A stretch of DNA of 64,000 nt from Clostridium sp. CF012 (GTDB lineage: Bacteria > Bacillota > Clostridia > Clostridiales > Clostridiaceae). Shown piece after piece: positions 38,439-49,253 of the stretch. Each line of letters opens with the position of its first letter. Position 1 is the first letter of the stretch. The stretch spans positions 62,001 to 126,000 of the forward strand of contig NZ_JAHLEF010000002.1 in assembly GCF_018861755.1 (NCBI RefSeq), given 5' to 3'. The translations under genes and the position numbers were made by a program. The notes under the pieces are model-generated. The model searched no databases. It was not told the origin of the DNA and worked only from the letters and a program-made list of their open reading frames with translations.

Positions 38439-40301
38439 CTACTGTTTTTTAAAATATTCTAAAACACATTGCGCCGCTTTACTATCTATGGAGGGGGTTT
38501 CCATTAATTCCTCCATCTTTGCATTTTTTATATTATCAATGCTACCAAATTTCTTAAGTAGCTCTCTTCTTCTCTTTTCCCCTATATTAGGTATATTATC
38601 TAGTATAGAATATAGCGTTCTTTTGTCTCTTAGCGTTCTGTGATAAGTAATAGCAAATCTATGCACCTCATCCTGTATTCTAGTAATTAAATGCATGCTT
38701 TGAGCATTACTTTTCATAATCAACTCTATATTATTATATATAAGTCCTCTAGTTTTGTGCTTATCATCCTTAACCATTCCACATACAGGTATACTTATAT
38801 TAAGACTATCTAATACTTCTAATGCTACATTAACCTGTCCTTTTCCACCATCCATAAGAATTAAATCAGGAAATATACAAAACTTGCCTTTACTTAACTC
38901 TAAATTTCTCTCTTTTATTTCTTCAACTTCGTAAAGACCACGTTTAAATCTTCGTTCTAAAATTTCACGCATACTATCATAATCGTTAGCTCCTATTACG
39001 GATTTTATTTTAAACCTTCTATAATCGCTGCTTTTAGGTTTGCCATCTTCAAAAACTACCATAGTGCCTACAGAATCTACACCCATTATATTTGAAATAT
39101 CATAGGATTCAATTCGCTCTGGTATTTCATCTAATTGTAATAAATCTACAAGCTCATCCAGTGCAATTTTATGAATTTCCTTATCCTGTTTATCCTTTAC
39201 TTTAAATTGCTCAAGGGTTATCTTAGCATTATTTTCTACCATATCTAACATTCTCTTCTTTTCTCCCTTTTGAGGAATCTTAATGGTTACCTTTAAATCT
39301 TTTTTTAAGCTAAGCCACTGCTCAAGAATATCTCCCTCATTTATAAAGGGAACATATATAATTTTGGGAATAAAGGCTGTGCCTCCATAAAATCTCTTTA
39401 TAAATCCTTCTATAAGGTCAGTATCTATCTCATCCGCTGCATCATTTAAAATAAAATGTTCACGTCCTACTATTTTACCATCCCGAAGGAAAAACACCTG
39501 AAGGCATACATCTTTTTCATCCACATATAAATTAATAAAATCTTCATTCTCACAATTCCCTATTACAATCTTTTGCTTTTCATTTATTTTATCTATGGCC
39601 AAAATTTTATCTCTAAATACCGCTGCTTTTTCAAATTCCAAAGACTCCGATGCACTTTCCATCTTATGCTTTAGATCATCCACGATATTTCTATCTTTTC
39701 CTGTAAGCAGTTCAATAGTACCTTTTATGAATTTTCCATACTCTTCTCTACTAATATATCCTGCACAAGGGGCCTTGCAGAGTCCAATATGATAGTTCAA
39801 ACAAGGCCTAGTATAAGGCAACCCTTCTTTGATAACTCGCTTGCAGGTTCTAAGGGGGAATATTTTTTTTATAAGCTCAATAACCGTATATACAGCTGCT
39901 GAATCTGTATAGGGTCCAAAATATTTCCCTCCATCATTTGCAATATTTCTAGTTACAAAAACTCTTGGAAATTCTTCATTTATAGTTATTTTTATAAAGG
40001 GATAATGCTTATCGTCCTTAAGCAAAATATTATATCTTGGACTATATTTTTTAATAAGATTACACTCAAGTATTAGTGCTTCCATTTCTGAATCCGTTAC
40101 TATATATTCAAATTCAGCTATATTTTTCACCATAGCTTTGACTTTTTCAGAGTGGTTTTTTGAGGTTTGAAAATATTGTCTTACTCTGTTTTTTAGAATT
40201 TTAGCCTTCCCCACATATATTATTTCACCAAGATGGTTTCTCATAAGATAAACACCTGGCGCCTCTGGAAGAATCTTTAGTTGATATCCAAAATCAAACA
40301 T
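38439..40301 (-). CDS. uvrC: Excinuclease ABC subunit C
   Basis: Makes both incisions in nucleotide excision repair. The 620-residue protein has an N-terminal GIY-YIG nuclease (PGVYLM...IIYVGKAKILKNRVRQYF at about 14-43), a UVR segment (about 205-240), the RNase H-like endonuclease and C-terminal HhH (IPNIGEKRRRELLKKFGSI). The start ATG follows GGGGG. It is apart from uvrBA, and I see no LexA box upstream. Confidence 0.95.
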   Translation of the reverse strand: MFDFGYQLKILPEAPGVYLMRNHLGEIIYVGKAKILKNRVRQYFQTSKNHSEKVKAMVKNIAEFEYIVTDSEMEALILECNLIKKYSPRYNILLKDDKHYPFIKITINEEFPRVFVTRNIANDGGKYFGPYTDSAAVYTVIELIKKIFPLRTCKRVIKEGLPYTRPCLNYHIGLCKAPCAGYISREEYGKFIKGTIELLTGKDRNIVDDLKHKMESASESLEFEKAAVFRDKILAIDKINEKQKIVIGNCENEDFINLYVDEKDVCLQVFFLRDGKIVGREHFILNDAADEIDTDLIEGFIKRFYGGTAFIPKIIYVPFINEGDILEQWLSLKKDLKVTIKIPQKGEKKRMLDMVENNAKITLEQFKVKDKQDKEIHKIALDELVDLLQLDEIPERIESYDISNIMGVDSVGTMVVFEDGKPKSSDYRRFKIKSVIGANDYDSMREILERRFKRGLYEVEEIKERNLELSKGKFCIFPDLILMDGGKGQVNVALEVLDSLNISIPVCGMVKDDKHKTRGLIYNNIELIMKSNAQSMHLITRIQDEVHRFAITYHRTLRDKRTLYSILDNIPNIGEKRRRELLKKFGSIDNIKNAKMEELMETPSIDSKAAQCVLEYFKKQ

Positions 40302-40610
40302 ATTAACCCCCTTGTATTTCTTTGGAGCACATAGCAGCTATTAACTGCTATGCCTCCTAGTCCCTCTCTGTGGCATAACAATTATCAATTAATATACCCT
40401 CTCACATGTTCACAAACATATATAGTCATAATTTTCTTTATATGCTCCTATTTCCTGGGCAATTTATTACAAATTGCTACATATATAACGTTGCTATAAT
40501 TCTAACAATGCCAGACTTCTCTACTTAAAATAGTAATCAAGTCATCACCTTCCGCTTTGAAGTGCTTCTAAGTATTTCCACTGAAAGTATAATGGTACCG
40601 TATATGAAAA
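40302..40610. other. Intergenic region upstream of uvrC
   Basis: No gene on either strand. It includes the short palindrome AGCAGCTATTAACTGCT (about 40334-40350). No promoter could be assigned confidently. Confidence 0.4.
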
Positions 40611-40642
40611 TAAAGTCAGATATTATTCCATATCTGACTTTA
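40611..40642 (-). terminator. Terminator of the FHA-ftsW-PBP operon
   Basis: A 13-bp perfect stem (40611-40623 with 40630-40642) with a 6-nt loop and T-rich sequence on the minus strand. It lies about 40 nt past the PBP stop. Confidence 0.8.
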
Positions 40643-40682
40643 TAATATTAGTATTTGTGCACATTTCAAATTCTTTCTGCTT

Positions 40683-42107
40683 TTATTTCAAATAAGCACT
40701 AATCATATCACTAGTTATCTTGGCAGCAACTCCACCACCAACTCCACCTTCTTCTACGATTACCGCTATTGCAATTTGAGGATTTTCATAAGGTGCAAAA
40801 CCAATAAACCAAGAATGTGGTCCCACTTGTTTACTAGCATCACCCTTATGGTCTGCTGTGCCCGTTTTTCCAGAAACCGTTATGCCAGGTACTGCTGCAC
40901 TTTTACCTGTGCCTTCAGCCACAACATCCCTCATTAAATCTTTCATAATCTTCGCAGTTTCCTTTGACATGTTTTCGCCTAATGCTTTAGGTGCTATCTT
41001 ATTTAGTGATTTACCCTTACTACTTAATATCTCTTTAACAAGCATTGGTTGCATCATAACCCCACCATTAGCAACAGTACTTGCCACTAACGCCATTTCC
41101 ATAGGAGAAGCTAAAACCTGAGCTTGACCTATAGCACTTTGTGCTATATTACCTTTTTCATTGCTTTTATAACTTGGAAATTGGCTATTCTCTATGGCTA
41201 AACCTGATGCTGGAGTATCCTTGTTAAAATAAAATTTTTCTGAAGTTTCCTTAAGTGCATTATTTCCGAGTTCAATACCTAAGGATCCAAAAACCACATT
41301 ACTGGAATGCAGGAAAGCAGTTCTAAAATCTATATTCCCCAATACCTCACCATCATAATTTTTAAGTGATGAACTTCCATTAAAAACTAACGAGCCATTA
41401 TCTTGAAACCTTTTATTGTAAACACCAGGAAGATTTTCTAAAGCACTTATTGCCGTAATAGTTTTAAATATAGACCCCGGTGGATATAAGCCAGATACTG
41501 CTCTATTCATCAGTGGGCTATCCTTATTTGCCCTTATCGCTTTCCAATCCCTTTCTAAATTATTAGGATCATAAGTAGGCATAGACACCATTGCTAAAAT
41601 TTCCCCAGTTTTGGGATTCAAGGCCACTATTGCACCACGCTTACCTTTTAAAGCTGTATAAGCTACCTTTTGAAGCTTAGAATCAAGAGTTGTTCGCAGT
41701 CCATTACCAACCTTTTCTTCTTCCTTTTTAGTAAAATCAAGAAACTTTGAAACTACAGTGTCTCCAGATCCCATAAGCTCTGCATCATATTTTTTTTCAA
41801 GACCTGCAAGTCCGTATATAGGATTCATATACCCTATAGCATGAGCAAAAACTTCACCTTGCAAATATTGCTCCTTTTGAGACACTTCACTTATTTTTGT
41901 ACTTTTAGTTAAGGGCGTCATATCTTTATCGTAAATTGTCCCCCTGAGCACCTTATTCCTTTCTGCCCATAATCTCTGATTAAAGGTACTAGCCACTGCC
42001 TTTTCACTACTAAACATATATATATAAGTTATGTAAGAAATTAAAGCAATAAAAAGTATCAAAAATACTAACATGACTTTTTTTATATTAATTACAAAAT
42101 CATTCAT
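40683..42107 (-). CDS. Class B penicillin-binding protein (transpeptidase)
   Basis: Cross-links peptidoglycan at the outer membrane face. The 474-residue protein has an N-terminal anchor helix (about 11-31). The active-site tetrad is SIFK with Ser212 and Lys215, the second motif is SSN, and KTGTADHKG is near 415. The N-terminal module before the transpeptidase domain is short. It overlaps the upstream FtsW/RodA gene by 8 nt, so the pair is probably a glycosyltransferase-transpeptidase unit. Confidence 0.9.
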   Translation of the reverse strand: MNDFVINIKKVMLVFLILFIALISYITYIYMFSSEKAVASTFNQRLWAERNKVLRGTIYDKDMTPLTKSTKISEVSQKEQYLQGEVFAHAIGYMNPIYGLAGLEKKYDAELMGSGDTVVSKFLDFTKKEEEKVGNGLRTTLDSKLQKVAYTALKGKRGAIVALNPKTGEILAMVSMPTYDPNNLERDWKAIRANKDSPLMNRAVSGLYPPGSIFKTITAISALENLPGVYNKRFQDNGSLVFNGSSSLKNYDGEVLGNIDFRTAFLHSSNVVFGSLGIELGNNALKETSEKFYFNKDTPASGLAIENSQFPSYKSNEKGNIAQSAIGQAQVLASPMEMALVASTVANGGVMMQPMLVKEILSSKGKSLNKIAPKALGENMSKETAKIMKDLMRDVVAEGTGKSAAVPGITVSGKTGTADHKGDASKQVGPHSWFIGFAPYENPQIAIAVIVEEGGVGGGVAAKITSDMISAYLK

Positions 42108-43344
42108 AACTTTGACCTTCCTCCGAAATTTTTTGAATTATGCCTAGGGAAAAGAAAGTTACTATCATAGAACTTCCGCCATAACTAACCAGTGGTAGCG
42201 TTATTCCTGTTAATGGTATAGCTCCAACTACCCCACCAACAATAACTAATGCTTGAGCTGCTATCATTGTGCTATAACCCACGGCCAGTAGTCTTGAAAA
42301 TTTATCCTTGCCATAAACAGGCACCCTCATGCATCTATAAAACAGTAAAAAATATAATATAAGAATAGCGAGTCCCATAAGTATACCCATTTCCTCAGAT
42401 ATAGCTGCAAAAATAAAATCTGTATTTCGCACAGGAACCATTTTAGGATATCCAAGCCCAAGACCTGTTCCAAAAAGTCCACCTGAAGCTATAGAAATTA
42501 AGGATTGCACTACCTGATGTCCTTGATCGTACCCGTATTTCCATGGGTCACCCCAAATCATGATCCTTAGGCGCACATGGTCAAAAAGTTTATAGCTTAT
42601 AAATCCACCTACCATGAAAAGTCCTAAACATACTAGTACATATCTAAATTTTGATGTAGCAATATATAACATAGTTACTGAAACAGCAAAAAATAAAAGT
42701 GCTGACCCTAAATCCTTCTGAAGCACCATTAACCCAAGTGAAATCATAACTACAAATCCAGGTTCAATCAAATCTTTTAGCTTCATAAGCTCTGACTTTT
42801 GTTTAATATCCTTACCATAATCCTGTAGTGACGCAGCTAAATATGCCACCAAGGATAATTTACCAAATTCTGTTGGTTGTAAACTAAAGCCACCAACAGA
42901 TATCCAGTTTTTAGCTCCAAAAACCTCTTTCCCAAATAAACTTCCTAGTGACATAAGAACAAGCGTACATACCAAATAAAACCATTTGTACTTTCCGAAA
43001 TTAGTTAAACTCGGGAAAAGCACTACCACTAAAATGAATATGGCTATGCCTACGGTATACCATATAAGTTGTTTTAGCGCCACAGCTGAATCTAACCTAT
43101 ATAACATCCCCATGCCTATAACCGCCAAAACATTTGAAAATAGTAATATATATTTATCTCCGTCCGGGAAAAATCTTCTTATTATAAAATGAGAATAGGC
43201 AAAAAGTATACATATTATTACACCCATTATTAAGGCGCCATTATCAAGACCATCTTTACCAATAAAAAACATATTTACAAACAAAACTATACATAAAAGA
43301 TAAGTATACCTTAGAAGTTTCCGTTCTTCCTTTATACTTTCCAT
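42100..43344 (-). CDS. FtsW/RodA/SpoVE family peptidoglycan glycosyltransferase
   Basis: A SEDS-family membrane protein of 414 residues with about ten membrane helices. It polymerises lipid II with a class B PBP, here the next gene, whose start overlaps its end. Family marks include QPTEFGKLS (about 156-164) and GGSSMIVTFFSLGI near the end. Whether it serves division, elongation or sporulation cannot be read. The start has GAGGTGAT 4 nt upstream. Confidence 0.9.
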   Translation of the reverse strand: MESIKEERKLLRYTYLLCIVLFVNMFFIGKDGLDNGALIMGVIICILFAYSHFIIRRFFPDGDKYILLFSNVLAVIGMGMLYRLDSAVALKQLIWYTVGIAIFILVVVLFPSLTNFGKYKWFYLVCTLVLMSLGSLFGKEVFGAKNWISVGGFSLQPTEFGKLSLVAYLAASLQDYGKDIKQKSELMKLKDLIEPGFVVMISLGLMVLQKDLGSALLFFAVSVTMLYIATSKFRYVLVCLGLFMVGGFISYKLFDHVRLRIMIWGDPWKYGYDQGHQVVQSLISIASGGLFGTGLGLGYPKMVPVRNTDFIFAAISEEMGILMGLAILILYFLLFYRCMRVPVYGKDKFSRLLAVGYSTMIAAQALVIVGGVVGAIPLTGITLPLVSYGGSSMIVTFFSLGIIQKISEEGQSYE

Positions 43345-43401
43345 GATATCACCTCCCTAATCATCACCTTAGCAGCTGTTCATCACCCTCGGTGCTGAAA
43401 T

Positions 43402-43830
43402 TTATCCTATAACCTTAAAAATTGAAGTTCCTATTTTAATTTCGTCGCCTTTTTTTATAACAACCCTGTCCTTCACCCTTTTCTTGTTCATTAATGTACC
43501 ATTAGTACTCCCCAAATCCTGCAGAATATAATCTGTATTTTTTCTATATATTCTTGCATGCTGAGAAGACACGTATTTATCACCCAATATTAAAAGATTA
43601 TCTGCTTTTCTACCTACGGAAAGTTCGTCATTCAGAGGAATGACCGCACCAACTCTTAAGTTGAAATTTTCTCCTCTTTCTATAACCTCAAGTCCCATAG
43701 TTTTCTTTATTACAGTTTTCTTCTTTGCCCCACCTTTTATGTCTTTATACATTATTCTCAAAGCAAATATTATTATGAGGTAAATAATCGCTATAATTAC
43801 ATACTTCATGATCGAGCTTATAATAGTCAT
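43402..43830 (-). CDS. FHA domain protein
   Basis: A 142-residue protein with one N-terminal membrane helix (about 6-26) and a C-terminal FHA domain (about 60-140). The SxxH-type motif reads SSQHARI and the late NGT motif is present (DLGSTNGTLMNKKRV). FHA domains bind phosphothreonine, so it may respond to a Ser/Thr kinase (PrkC-type). It sits 58 nt before ftsW and the PBP gene, so it may control cell-wall synthesis. Confidence 0.85.
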   Translation of the reverse strand: MTIISSIMKYVIIAIIYLIIIFALRIMYKDIKGGAKKKTVIKKTMGLEVIERGENFNLRVGAVIPLNDELSVGRKADNLLILGDKYVSSQHARIYRKNTDYILQDLGSTNGTLMNKKRVKDRVVIKKGDEIKIGTSIFKVIG

Positions 43831-43866
43831 AAGTCACTTTCTCCTCTTTATAAAAATAATCAAAGA

Positions 43867-43889
43867 CTAGCATTCAATTAATATGCTAG
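43867..43889 (-). terminator. Possible uvrA terminator
   Basis: CTAGCAT and ATGCTAG form a 7-bp stem with a 9-nt loop; TCTTTGATTATTTTT follows on the minus strand. It lies 12 nt past the uvrA stop. Confidence 0.55.
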
Positions 43890-43900
43890 CCTTGAATAAA

Positions 43901-46723
43901 TTATAACATCTTTTTTAAATATTGTCCTGTATATGAATTTACATTTAAGGAAATTTCTTTCGGAGTTCCGCTGCACATGATGTAACCTCCCTTATCTCCA
44001 CCTTCAGGACCTAAATCTATAATATAATCTGAACACTTTATAACGTCTAAATTATGTTCTATTACCACTACAGTGTTACCCGCGTCAACTAATCTTTGAA
44101 GTATTTTAATAAGTTTGCTAACATCATCAATATGAAGTCCTGTAGTAGGCTCATCTAAAATATAAAAAGTCTTACCTGTGCTTCTCTTAGATAATTCTGA
44201 GGCCAGTTTAATTCTTTGGGCCTCACCACCAGATAATTGAGTGGAAGGCTGACCTAGTCTAATGTAACCTAATCCAACATCAATAAGTGTTTTAAATTTA
44301 CTATGGATTCTTGGAATATTTTCAAAGAACCTTACAGCTTCCTCCACGGTCATATTTAAGATTTCATCGATATTTTTACCTTTATACTTAACCTCTAAGG
44401 TTTCTCTATTGTATCTTTTGCCTTTACAAACCTCACAAGGTACATATACATCAGATAAAAATTGCATTTCTATTTTAATTATTCCATCACCCTTGCAAGC
44501 CTCGCATCTTCCACCCTTTACATTAAAACTGAATCTACCTGGCTTATAGCCACGTATTTTCGCTTCTGAGCTCATGGAGAAAACATCTCGAATTATATCA
44601 AATACCCCTGTATACGTAGCTGGATTGGATCTTGGAGTACGTCCAATAGGACCTTGGTCAATATCTATAATTTTATCAATATTCTCTACCCCTAAAATAT
44701 CTTTATGCAGCCCTGCATTCTTTTTAGAGTTATTTAGTTTTTTGTTAAGACCTTTATATAGAATTTCATTTACTAAAGTGCTCTTTCCAGAGCCTGAGAC
44801 ACCAGTAACACAAGTAAAAACGCCCAGTGGAAAATCTACACTAACATTCTTAAGGTTATTTTGCTTCGCATTGATTATTTTTATACATGATCCATTGGAC
44901 ACTCTAGTTTTCTCCGGAACATCAATTCTCTTTTTACCACTTAAATATTGCCCTGTAATTGACGCTTCGCAGTTCTTTATGTCGTCGATTGTTCCAGCTG
45001 CCACAATTTCTCCTCCATGTTCCCCAGCTCCTGGCCCAATATCTACGATATAATCTGCTTCCATCATAGTGTCCTCATCATGTTCTACAACAACTAAACT
45101 ATTACCTAAATCTCTTAGATGTTTTAATGTCTTAATAAGCTTTTCATTATCCCTTTGATGAAGTCCGATACTAGGTTCATCTAAAATATATAAAACTCCC
45201 ATGAGGCTTGAACCTATTTGAGTTGCTAGTCTTATTCTCTGCGCTTCTCCACCGGACAAGGTACCTGCAGATCTTGTTAAATTTAGATAATCAAGTCCCA
45301 CATTGGTAAGGAAACTGAGTCTACTACTTATTTCTTTAAAAATTTGATTAGCTATCATCTCATTTTTTTCTGATAACTTTACTTTTCCTAAAAAATTCAC
45401 TTCATCTACAATTGACATGTTGCAAAATTCATATATATTCTTTTCCCCAACAGTTACGGCTAGTGCTTCGGGGCTAAGCCTTGCACCATTACACTTAGGG
45501 CATGCATTATCCCCCATATACTGTTCAACTTCTCTTTTTATATAATCAGAAGAGGTTTCAAAATATCGCCTTTTTAAATTATTTATAATTCCTTCATAAA
45601 TATGATTAAAGGTACCTGTTCTATACTCTTTAACGTACTCTACCTTTATTCGCTCTCCATTAGTTCCATATAATAGTATTTTAAGGATTTCTGGATCATA
45701 TTCTTCTATAGGCGTATTTAAATTAAACTTATATTTTTCACTTAGTGCCTTTAGTACTGCAAAAGTCCAAGAATCCTCTTTAAGGCTTCCTTCTCCAAAA
45801 GACAAAATAGCTCCCCCTAAAATACTCTTACTTTTATCTGGAATAATTAAATCCTCATCAATTTCCATAAGAGTACCAAGTCCATCGCAGGTATCACATT
45901 TACCAAAAGGGGAATTGAAAGAAAACATCCTAGGTGCCAATTCTCCCAGGCTTATACCACAATCCGGACAAGCAAAATGTTCACTAAAAAGCACGTCTTC
46001 TCCATCTACAACGCTTGCTATTGCAGTTCCTTCTGCTAATTTTAAAGCACTTTCTAAGGATTCAGAAAGTCTACCACGGATTTCTTCTTTTACAGAAATT
46101 CTATCAATAACTATTTCTATACTATGCTTCTTAGTCTTTGCTAGCTTTATCTCTTCTTCCATAAGCTCTACTATACTGCCATCAATTCTAGCACGAACAA
46201 AACCATTCTTTTTAATATTTTCTATTATCTTAACATGCTCACCCTTTTTCCCTCGTATTATAGGTGAGAGGATCAAAAGCTTAGTTTTCGGTGGCATCTC
46301 CATTATTCTGTCCACCATCTGATCTACAGTCTGCTGAGAAATCACCTTGCCACATTTAGGACAATGAGGCGTTCCAACTTTAGCATAAAGCAATCTCAAA
46401 TAATCGTAAATTTCAGTTACTGTACCTACTGTAGAACGTGGATTTCTATTAGTAGTTTTCTGATCTATTGAAATAGCCGGAGATAACCCCTCTATGTACT
46501 CAACATCTGGCTTATCCATATTACCTAAGAACTGTCTTGCGTAAGCTGACAGTGACTCTACATACCGTCTTTGACCTTCTGCATATAATGTATCAAAAGC
46601 TAGTGAGGATTTACCAGATCCTGAAAGTCCAGTAAACACTACAAATTTATCTCTTGGTATCTCTAAATCTACATTTTTTAAATTGTTAACCTTAGCACCC
46701 TTTATAAAAATCTTATCCCTCAT
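43901..46723 (-). CDS. uvrA: Excinuclease ABC subunit A
   Basis: Damage-sensing ABC ATPase of nucleotide excision repair. The 940-residue protein has two Walker A sites (GLSGSGKSS near 31-40 and GVSGSGKST in the second half), two zinc modules (CPKC...CPDC and the CEAC...CEVC group), and two ABC signature loops LSGGEAQRI. It follows uvrB by 58 nt on the same strand, so it shares the LexA-controlled promoter upstream of uvrB. Confidence 0.96.
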   Translation of the reverse strand: MRDKIFIKGAKVNNLKNVDLEIPRDKFVVFTGLSGSGKSSLAFDTLYAEGQRRYVESLSAYARQFLGNMDKPDVEYIEGLSPAISIDQKTTNRNPRSTVGTVTEIYDYLRLLYAKVGTPHCPKCGKVISQQTVDQMVDRIMEMPPKTKLLILSPIIRGKKGEHVKIIENIKKNGFVRARIDGSIVELMEEEIKLAKTKKHSIEIVIDRISVKEEIRGRLSESLESALKLAEGTAIASVVDGEDVLFSEHFACPDCGISLGELAPRMFSFNSPFGKCDTCDGLGTLMEIDEDLIIPDKSKSILGGAILSFGEGSLKEDSWTFAVLKALSEKYKFNLNTPIEEYDPEILKILLYGTNGERIKVEYVKEYRTGTFNHIYEGIINNLKRRYFETSSDYIKREVEQYMGDNACPKCNGARLSPEALAVTVGEKNIYEFCNMSIVDEVNFLGKVKLSEKNEMIANQIFKEISSRLSFLTNVGLDYLNLTRSAGTLSGGEAQRIRLATQIGSSLMGVLYILDEPSIGLHQRDNEKLIKTLKHLRDLGNSLVVVEHDEDTMMEADYIVDIGPGAGEHGGEIVAAGTIDDIKNCEASITGQYLSGKKRIDVPEKTRVSNGSCIKIINAKQNNLKNVSVDFPLGVFTCVTGVSGSGKSTLVNEILYKGLNKKLNNSKKNAGLHKDILGVENIDKIIDIDQGPIGRTPRSNPATYTGVFDIIRDVFSMSSEAKIRGYKPGRFSFNVKGGRCEACKGDGIIKIEMQFLSDVYVPCEVCKGKRYNRETLEVKYKGKNIDEILNMTVEEAVRFFENIPRIHSKFKTLIDVGLGYIRLGQPSTQLSGGEAQRIKLASELSKRSTGKTFYILDEPTTGLHIDDVSKLIKILQRLVDAGNTVVVIEHNLDVIKCSDYIIDLGPEGGDKGGYIMCSGTPKEISLNVNSYTGQYLKKML

Positions 46724-46781
46724 AATTTCACTCCTCGTATACTTCCCTTAAATAATTAACATCTCTCTCGGCTATTAACTC

Positions 46782-48767
46782 TTAAATATTTTTAATCTGT
46801 TTCTTTAGTTTATAAATTATATCTCTAAGCTGCGCTGCTCTTTCAAATTGTAAATCCTTAGCCGCCTGCTTCATTTCACCTTCATACCTATCCATTAGCT
46901 TTTTTGTTTCATCGTAGTTTGCTTCCATTGCAGCCTCAAGGGTTTCATATACCGCTTCTTCCTCAGCCACTGTGACAGCTCCCAGTACTTCCCTAATGTC
47001 TTTAATAATAGTAGTTGGTATAATATCATGTTCTTCATTATAATCCATTTGAAGTTTTCTACGTCTATTAGTTTCATCTATAGCCTTTTTCATAGACTTT
47101 GTGATTCTGTCAGCATACATTATTACTTTACTCTCTGAATTTCTTGCAGCTCTTCCTATAGTTTGAATTAGAGAGGTTTCAGAACGCAAAAACCCTTCCT
47201 TATCCGCATCCAGGATTGCCACAAGAGCTACTTCTGGAATATCTAAGCCTTCTCTTAAAAGATTAATACCTACTAGTACATCAAATGTACCAAGCCTAAG
47301 ATCTTGAATAATCTTCATTCTTTCTATAGTATCAATATCCGAATGTAGATAGGTAATTTTCATATCCATTTCTCTAAAGTATTTAGTCAAATCCTCTGAC
47401 ATTTTTTTTGTAAGCGTTGTAACTAAAACTCTAAACCCTCTTTTTATTGTGTCCTGAATACTCGCATATAAATCATCTATTTGCCCTTTAACAGGTCTAA
47501 TAGCTATTTCAGGGTCTAATAGGCCTGTAGGTCTTATCACCTGCTCTGCAGTATTCTCACTATGCTCTGCCTCATAGACGTTCGGGGTTGCACTTACGAA
47601 AACTGTCTTGTTCATAGTACCCTCAAATTCTTCAAAGGTGAGAGGCCTATTATCAAAGGCAGAAGGAAGTCTAAATCCATACTCAATTAAATTAGTTTTT
47701 CTAGATTTATCTCCCCCAAACATCGCCCTAACCTGTGGTAGCGTTACATGACTTTCATCTATAAACATTAAGAAATCATCTGGAAAATAGTGCATCAAGG
47801 TTTGAGGCGCTGTTCCAGCAGGCCTACCATCTAAAATTCTAGAATAGTTCTCTATACCACTACAATAGCCAACTTCTCTTATCATTTCAATGTCAAAGTT
47901 AGTTCTTTGCTTAAGCCTTTGAGCTTCTAGTAATTTATCCTGTGATATAAGCTCCTTTAACCTATGCTCTAATTCTTCTTCTATCTGTTCTATGGCAGGC
48001 TCTAATTTCTCCTTTGAAGTTGCAAAGTGAGAAGCCGGGAAAATAGATACATGCTTCCTAGCTCCAATAATTTCTCCTGTTAGCGAATCAAAGGATCTAA
48101 TTTTATCAATTTCATCACCGAAAAACTCTACTCTAATTCCTTCACTGCTCGATGAAGCCGGAAATATATCAACAGTATCCCCTCTTACTCTAAAGGTTCC
48201 GCGAATAAAATTAATGTCATTTCTCTCATACTGTATATCTACTAATTGTCTTAAAACTTCATTTCTATCCTTTTCCATGCCTTCCCGAAGGGAAACTGTA
48301 AGTTTTTTATATTCTTCAGGGTTTCCAAGTCCATATATACATGAAACTGAAGCCACCACAATAACATCATTACGCTCGAGTAGTGCCGATGTAGCTGAAT
48401 GTCTTAATTTATCTATATCATCATTAATAGATGAATCTTTTTCTATAAAAGTATCCGTTTGTGCAATATAAGCCTCAGGCTGGTAATAATCATAGTAAGA
48501 CACAAAATACTCCACACAGTTGTCAGGAAAAAATTCTCTGAACTCCGAGCAAAGCTGTGCCGCTAAAACCTTATTATGAGCCAGCACCAAGGTAGGCTTT
48601 TGAACTCTTTCAATAATATTAGCCATAGTAAAAGTCTTACCTGAACCAGTTACTCCTTTAAGAGTTTGAAATTTTTTACCTTCTTCAAGCCCTGCTACAA
48701 GACTATCAATAGCCTGTGGTTGATCTCCCGTAGGTTTAAACTTCGAATGTAATTTAAATTCATTCAT
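46782..48767 (-). CDS. uvrB: Excinuclease ABC subunit B
   Basis: DNA-damage verification helicase. The 661-residue protein has Walker A GVTGSGKT (about 39-46), the beta-hairpin region [20 protein letters not shown], helicase motifs IDESH and QTIGRAARN, and a C-terminal UVR domain ([19 protein letters not shown]) that meets UvrC. A strong TTGACA/TAAAAT promoter with a LexA box lies about 50-100 nt upstream, showing SOS control of uvrB-uvrA. Confidence 0.96.
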   Translation of the reverse strand: MNEFKLHSKFKPTGDQPQAIDSLVAGLEEGKKFQTLKGVTGSGKTFTMANIIERVQKPTLVLAHNKVLAAQLCSEFREFFPDNCVEYFVSYYDYYQPEAYIAQTDTFIEKDSSINDDIDKLRHSATSALLERNDVIVVASVSCIYGLGNPEEYKKLTVSLREGMEKDRNEVLRQLVDIQYERNDINFIRGTFRVRGDTVDIFPASSSSEGIRVEFFGDEIDKIRSFDSLTGEIIGARKHVSIFPASHFATSKEKLEPAIEQIEEELEHRLKELISQDKLLEAQRLKQRTNFDIEMIREVGYCSGIENYSRILDGRPAGTAPQTLMHYFPDDFLMFIDESHVTLPQVRAMFGGDKSRKTNLIEYGFRLPSAFDNRPLTFEEFEGTMNKTVFVSATPNVYEAEHSENTAEQVIRPTGLLDPEIAIRPVKGQIDDLYASIQDTIKRGFRVLVTTLTKKMSEDLTKYFREMDMKITYLHSDIDTIERMKIIQDLRLGTFDVLVGINLLREGLDIPEVALVAILDADKEGFLRSETSLIQTIGRAARNSESKVIMYADRITKSMKKAIDETNRRRKLQMDYNEEHDIIPTTIIKDIREVLGAVTVAEEEAVYETLEAAMEANYDETKKLMDRYEGEMKQAAKDLQFERAAQLRDIIYKLKKQIKNI

Positions 48768-48815
48768 AAAAACACCGCCTTGTGCGATAACAACTATTAA
48801 TTGCTATCATGTATC

Positions 48816-48829
48816 TGAACATTTGTTCG
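48816..48829 (-). promoter_or_regulatory. LexA (DinR) SOS box of uvrBA
   Basis: On the minus strand CGAACAAATGTTCA fits the Firmicute SOS box (CGAAC-N4-GTTC). It lies just after the -10 element, where bound LexA would block initiation. Confidence 0.85.
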
Positions 48830-48837
48830 TCTATTAC

Positions 48838-48866
48838 ATTTTAACTATAAGTTTTTGATATGTCAA
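48838..48866 (-). promoter_or_regulatory. Sigma-A promoter of uvrBA
   Basis: On the minus strand, TTGACA (48861-48866) and TAAAAT (48838-48843) with a 17-nt spacer. It lies about 70 nt upstream of uvrB. Confidence 0.8.
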
Positions 48867-48950
48867 TATCTCCTACAACTAATTTGCCAGTAATTAATGT
48901 TAATAGCGAGTATGAAATTTGTCATACGTGCCTTGTAAACGAACTAAAAA

Positions 48951-48981
48951 CTAGAAATTCCATTAAGAAATTCTAGTTTTT
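48951..48981. terminator. Hairpin between repeat A4 and the uvrB promoter
   Basis: AAAAACTAGAA and TTCTAGTTTTT form an 11-bp stem with A/T runs on both sides. It would stop minus-strand transcription coming through repeat A4 before it reaches the uvrBA promoter. Confidence 0.6.
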
Positions 48982-48989
48982 AGATTAGC

Positions 48990-49218
48990 TCTTTTTTCAA
49001 GAGGATGCAACAAAAGTATATATTGCGTAAAATACGTTGAACAAGCCTTAGTAATTCACAATTTATTTTATTTGCAGCTACGTGAAGAAAAACATATGTT
49101 TGAGCGTAAGTTTATGTTTATTAGCAGCTGGAAGTAAAATAAATTTTAGAATTACTTGGCCAAGTGAACGCATTTTAGCAATATATACTTTTAGTTATAT
49201 CATCCTCTAAGAAAAAAA
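48990..49218. repeat. Repeat family A, copy 4 (diverged ends)
   Basis: A palindrome of about 229 bp in the same orientation as copies 1 and 3. Its inner arms match the other copies, but both end arms carry AGAGGATG where the others have ATATTATG, so the change is present on both sides and pairing is kept. It lies 35 nt downstream of the 150-residue membrane-protein gene. Confidence 0.8.
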
Positions 49219-49253
49219 CTTACTTAATTGGCAAGTCCTTTTGTTTATTTCAA

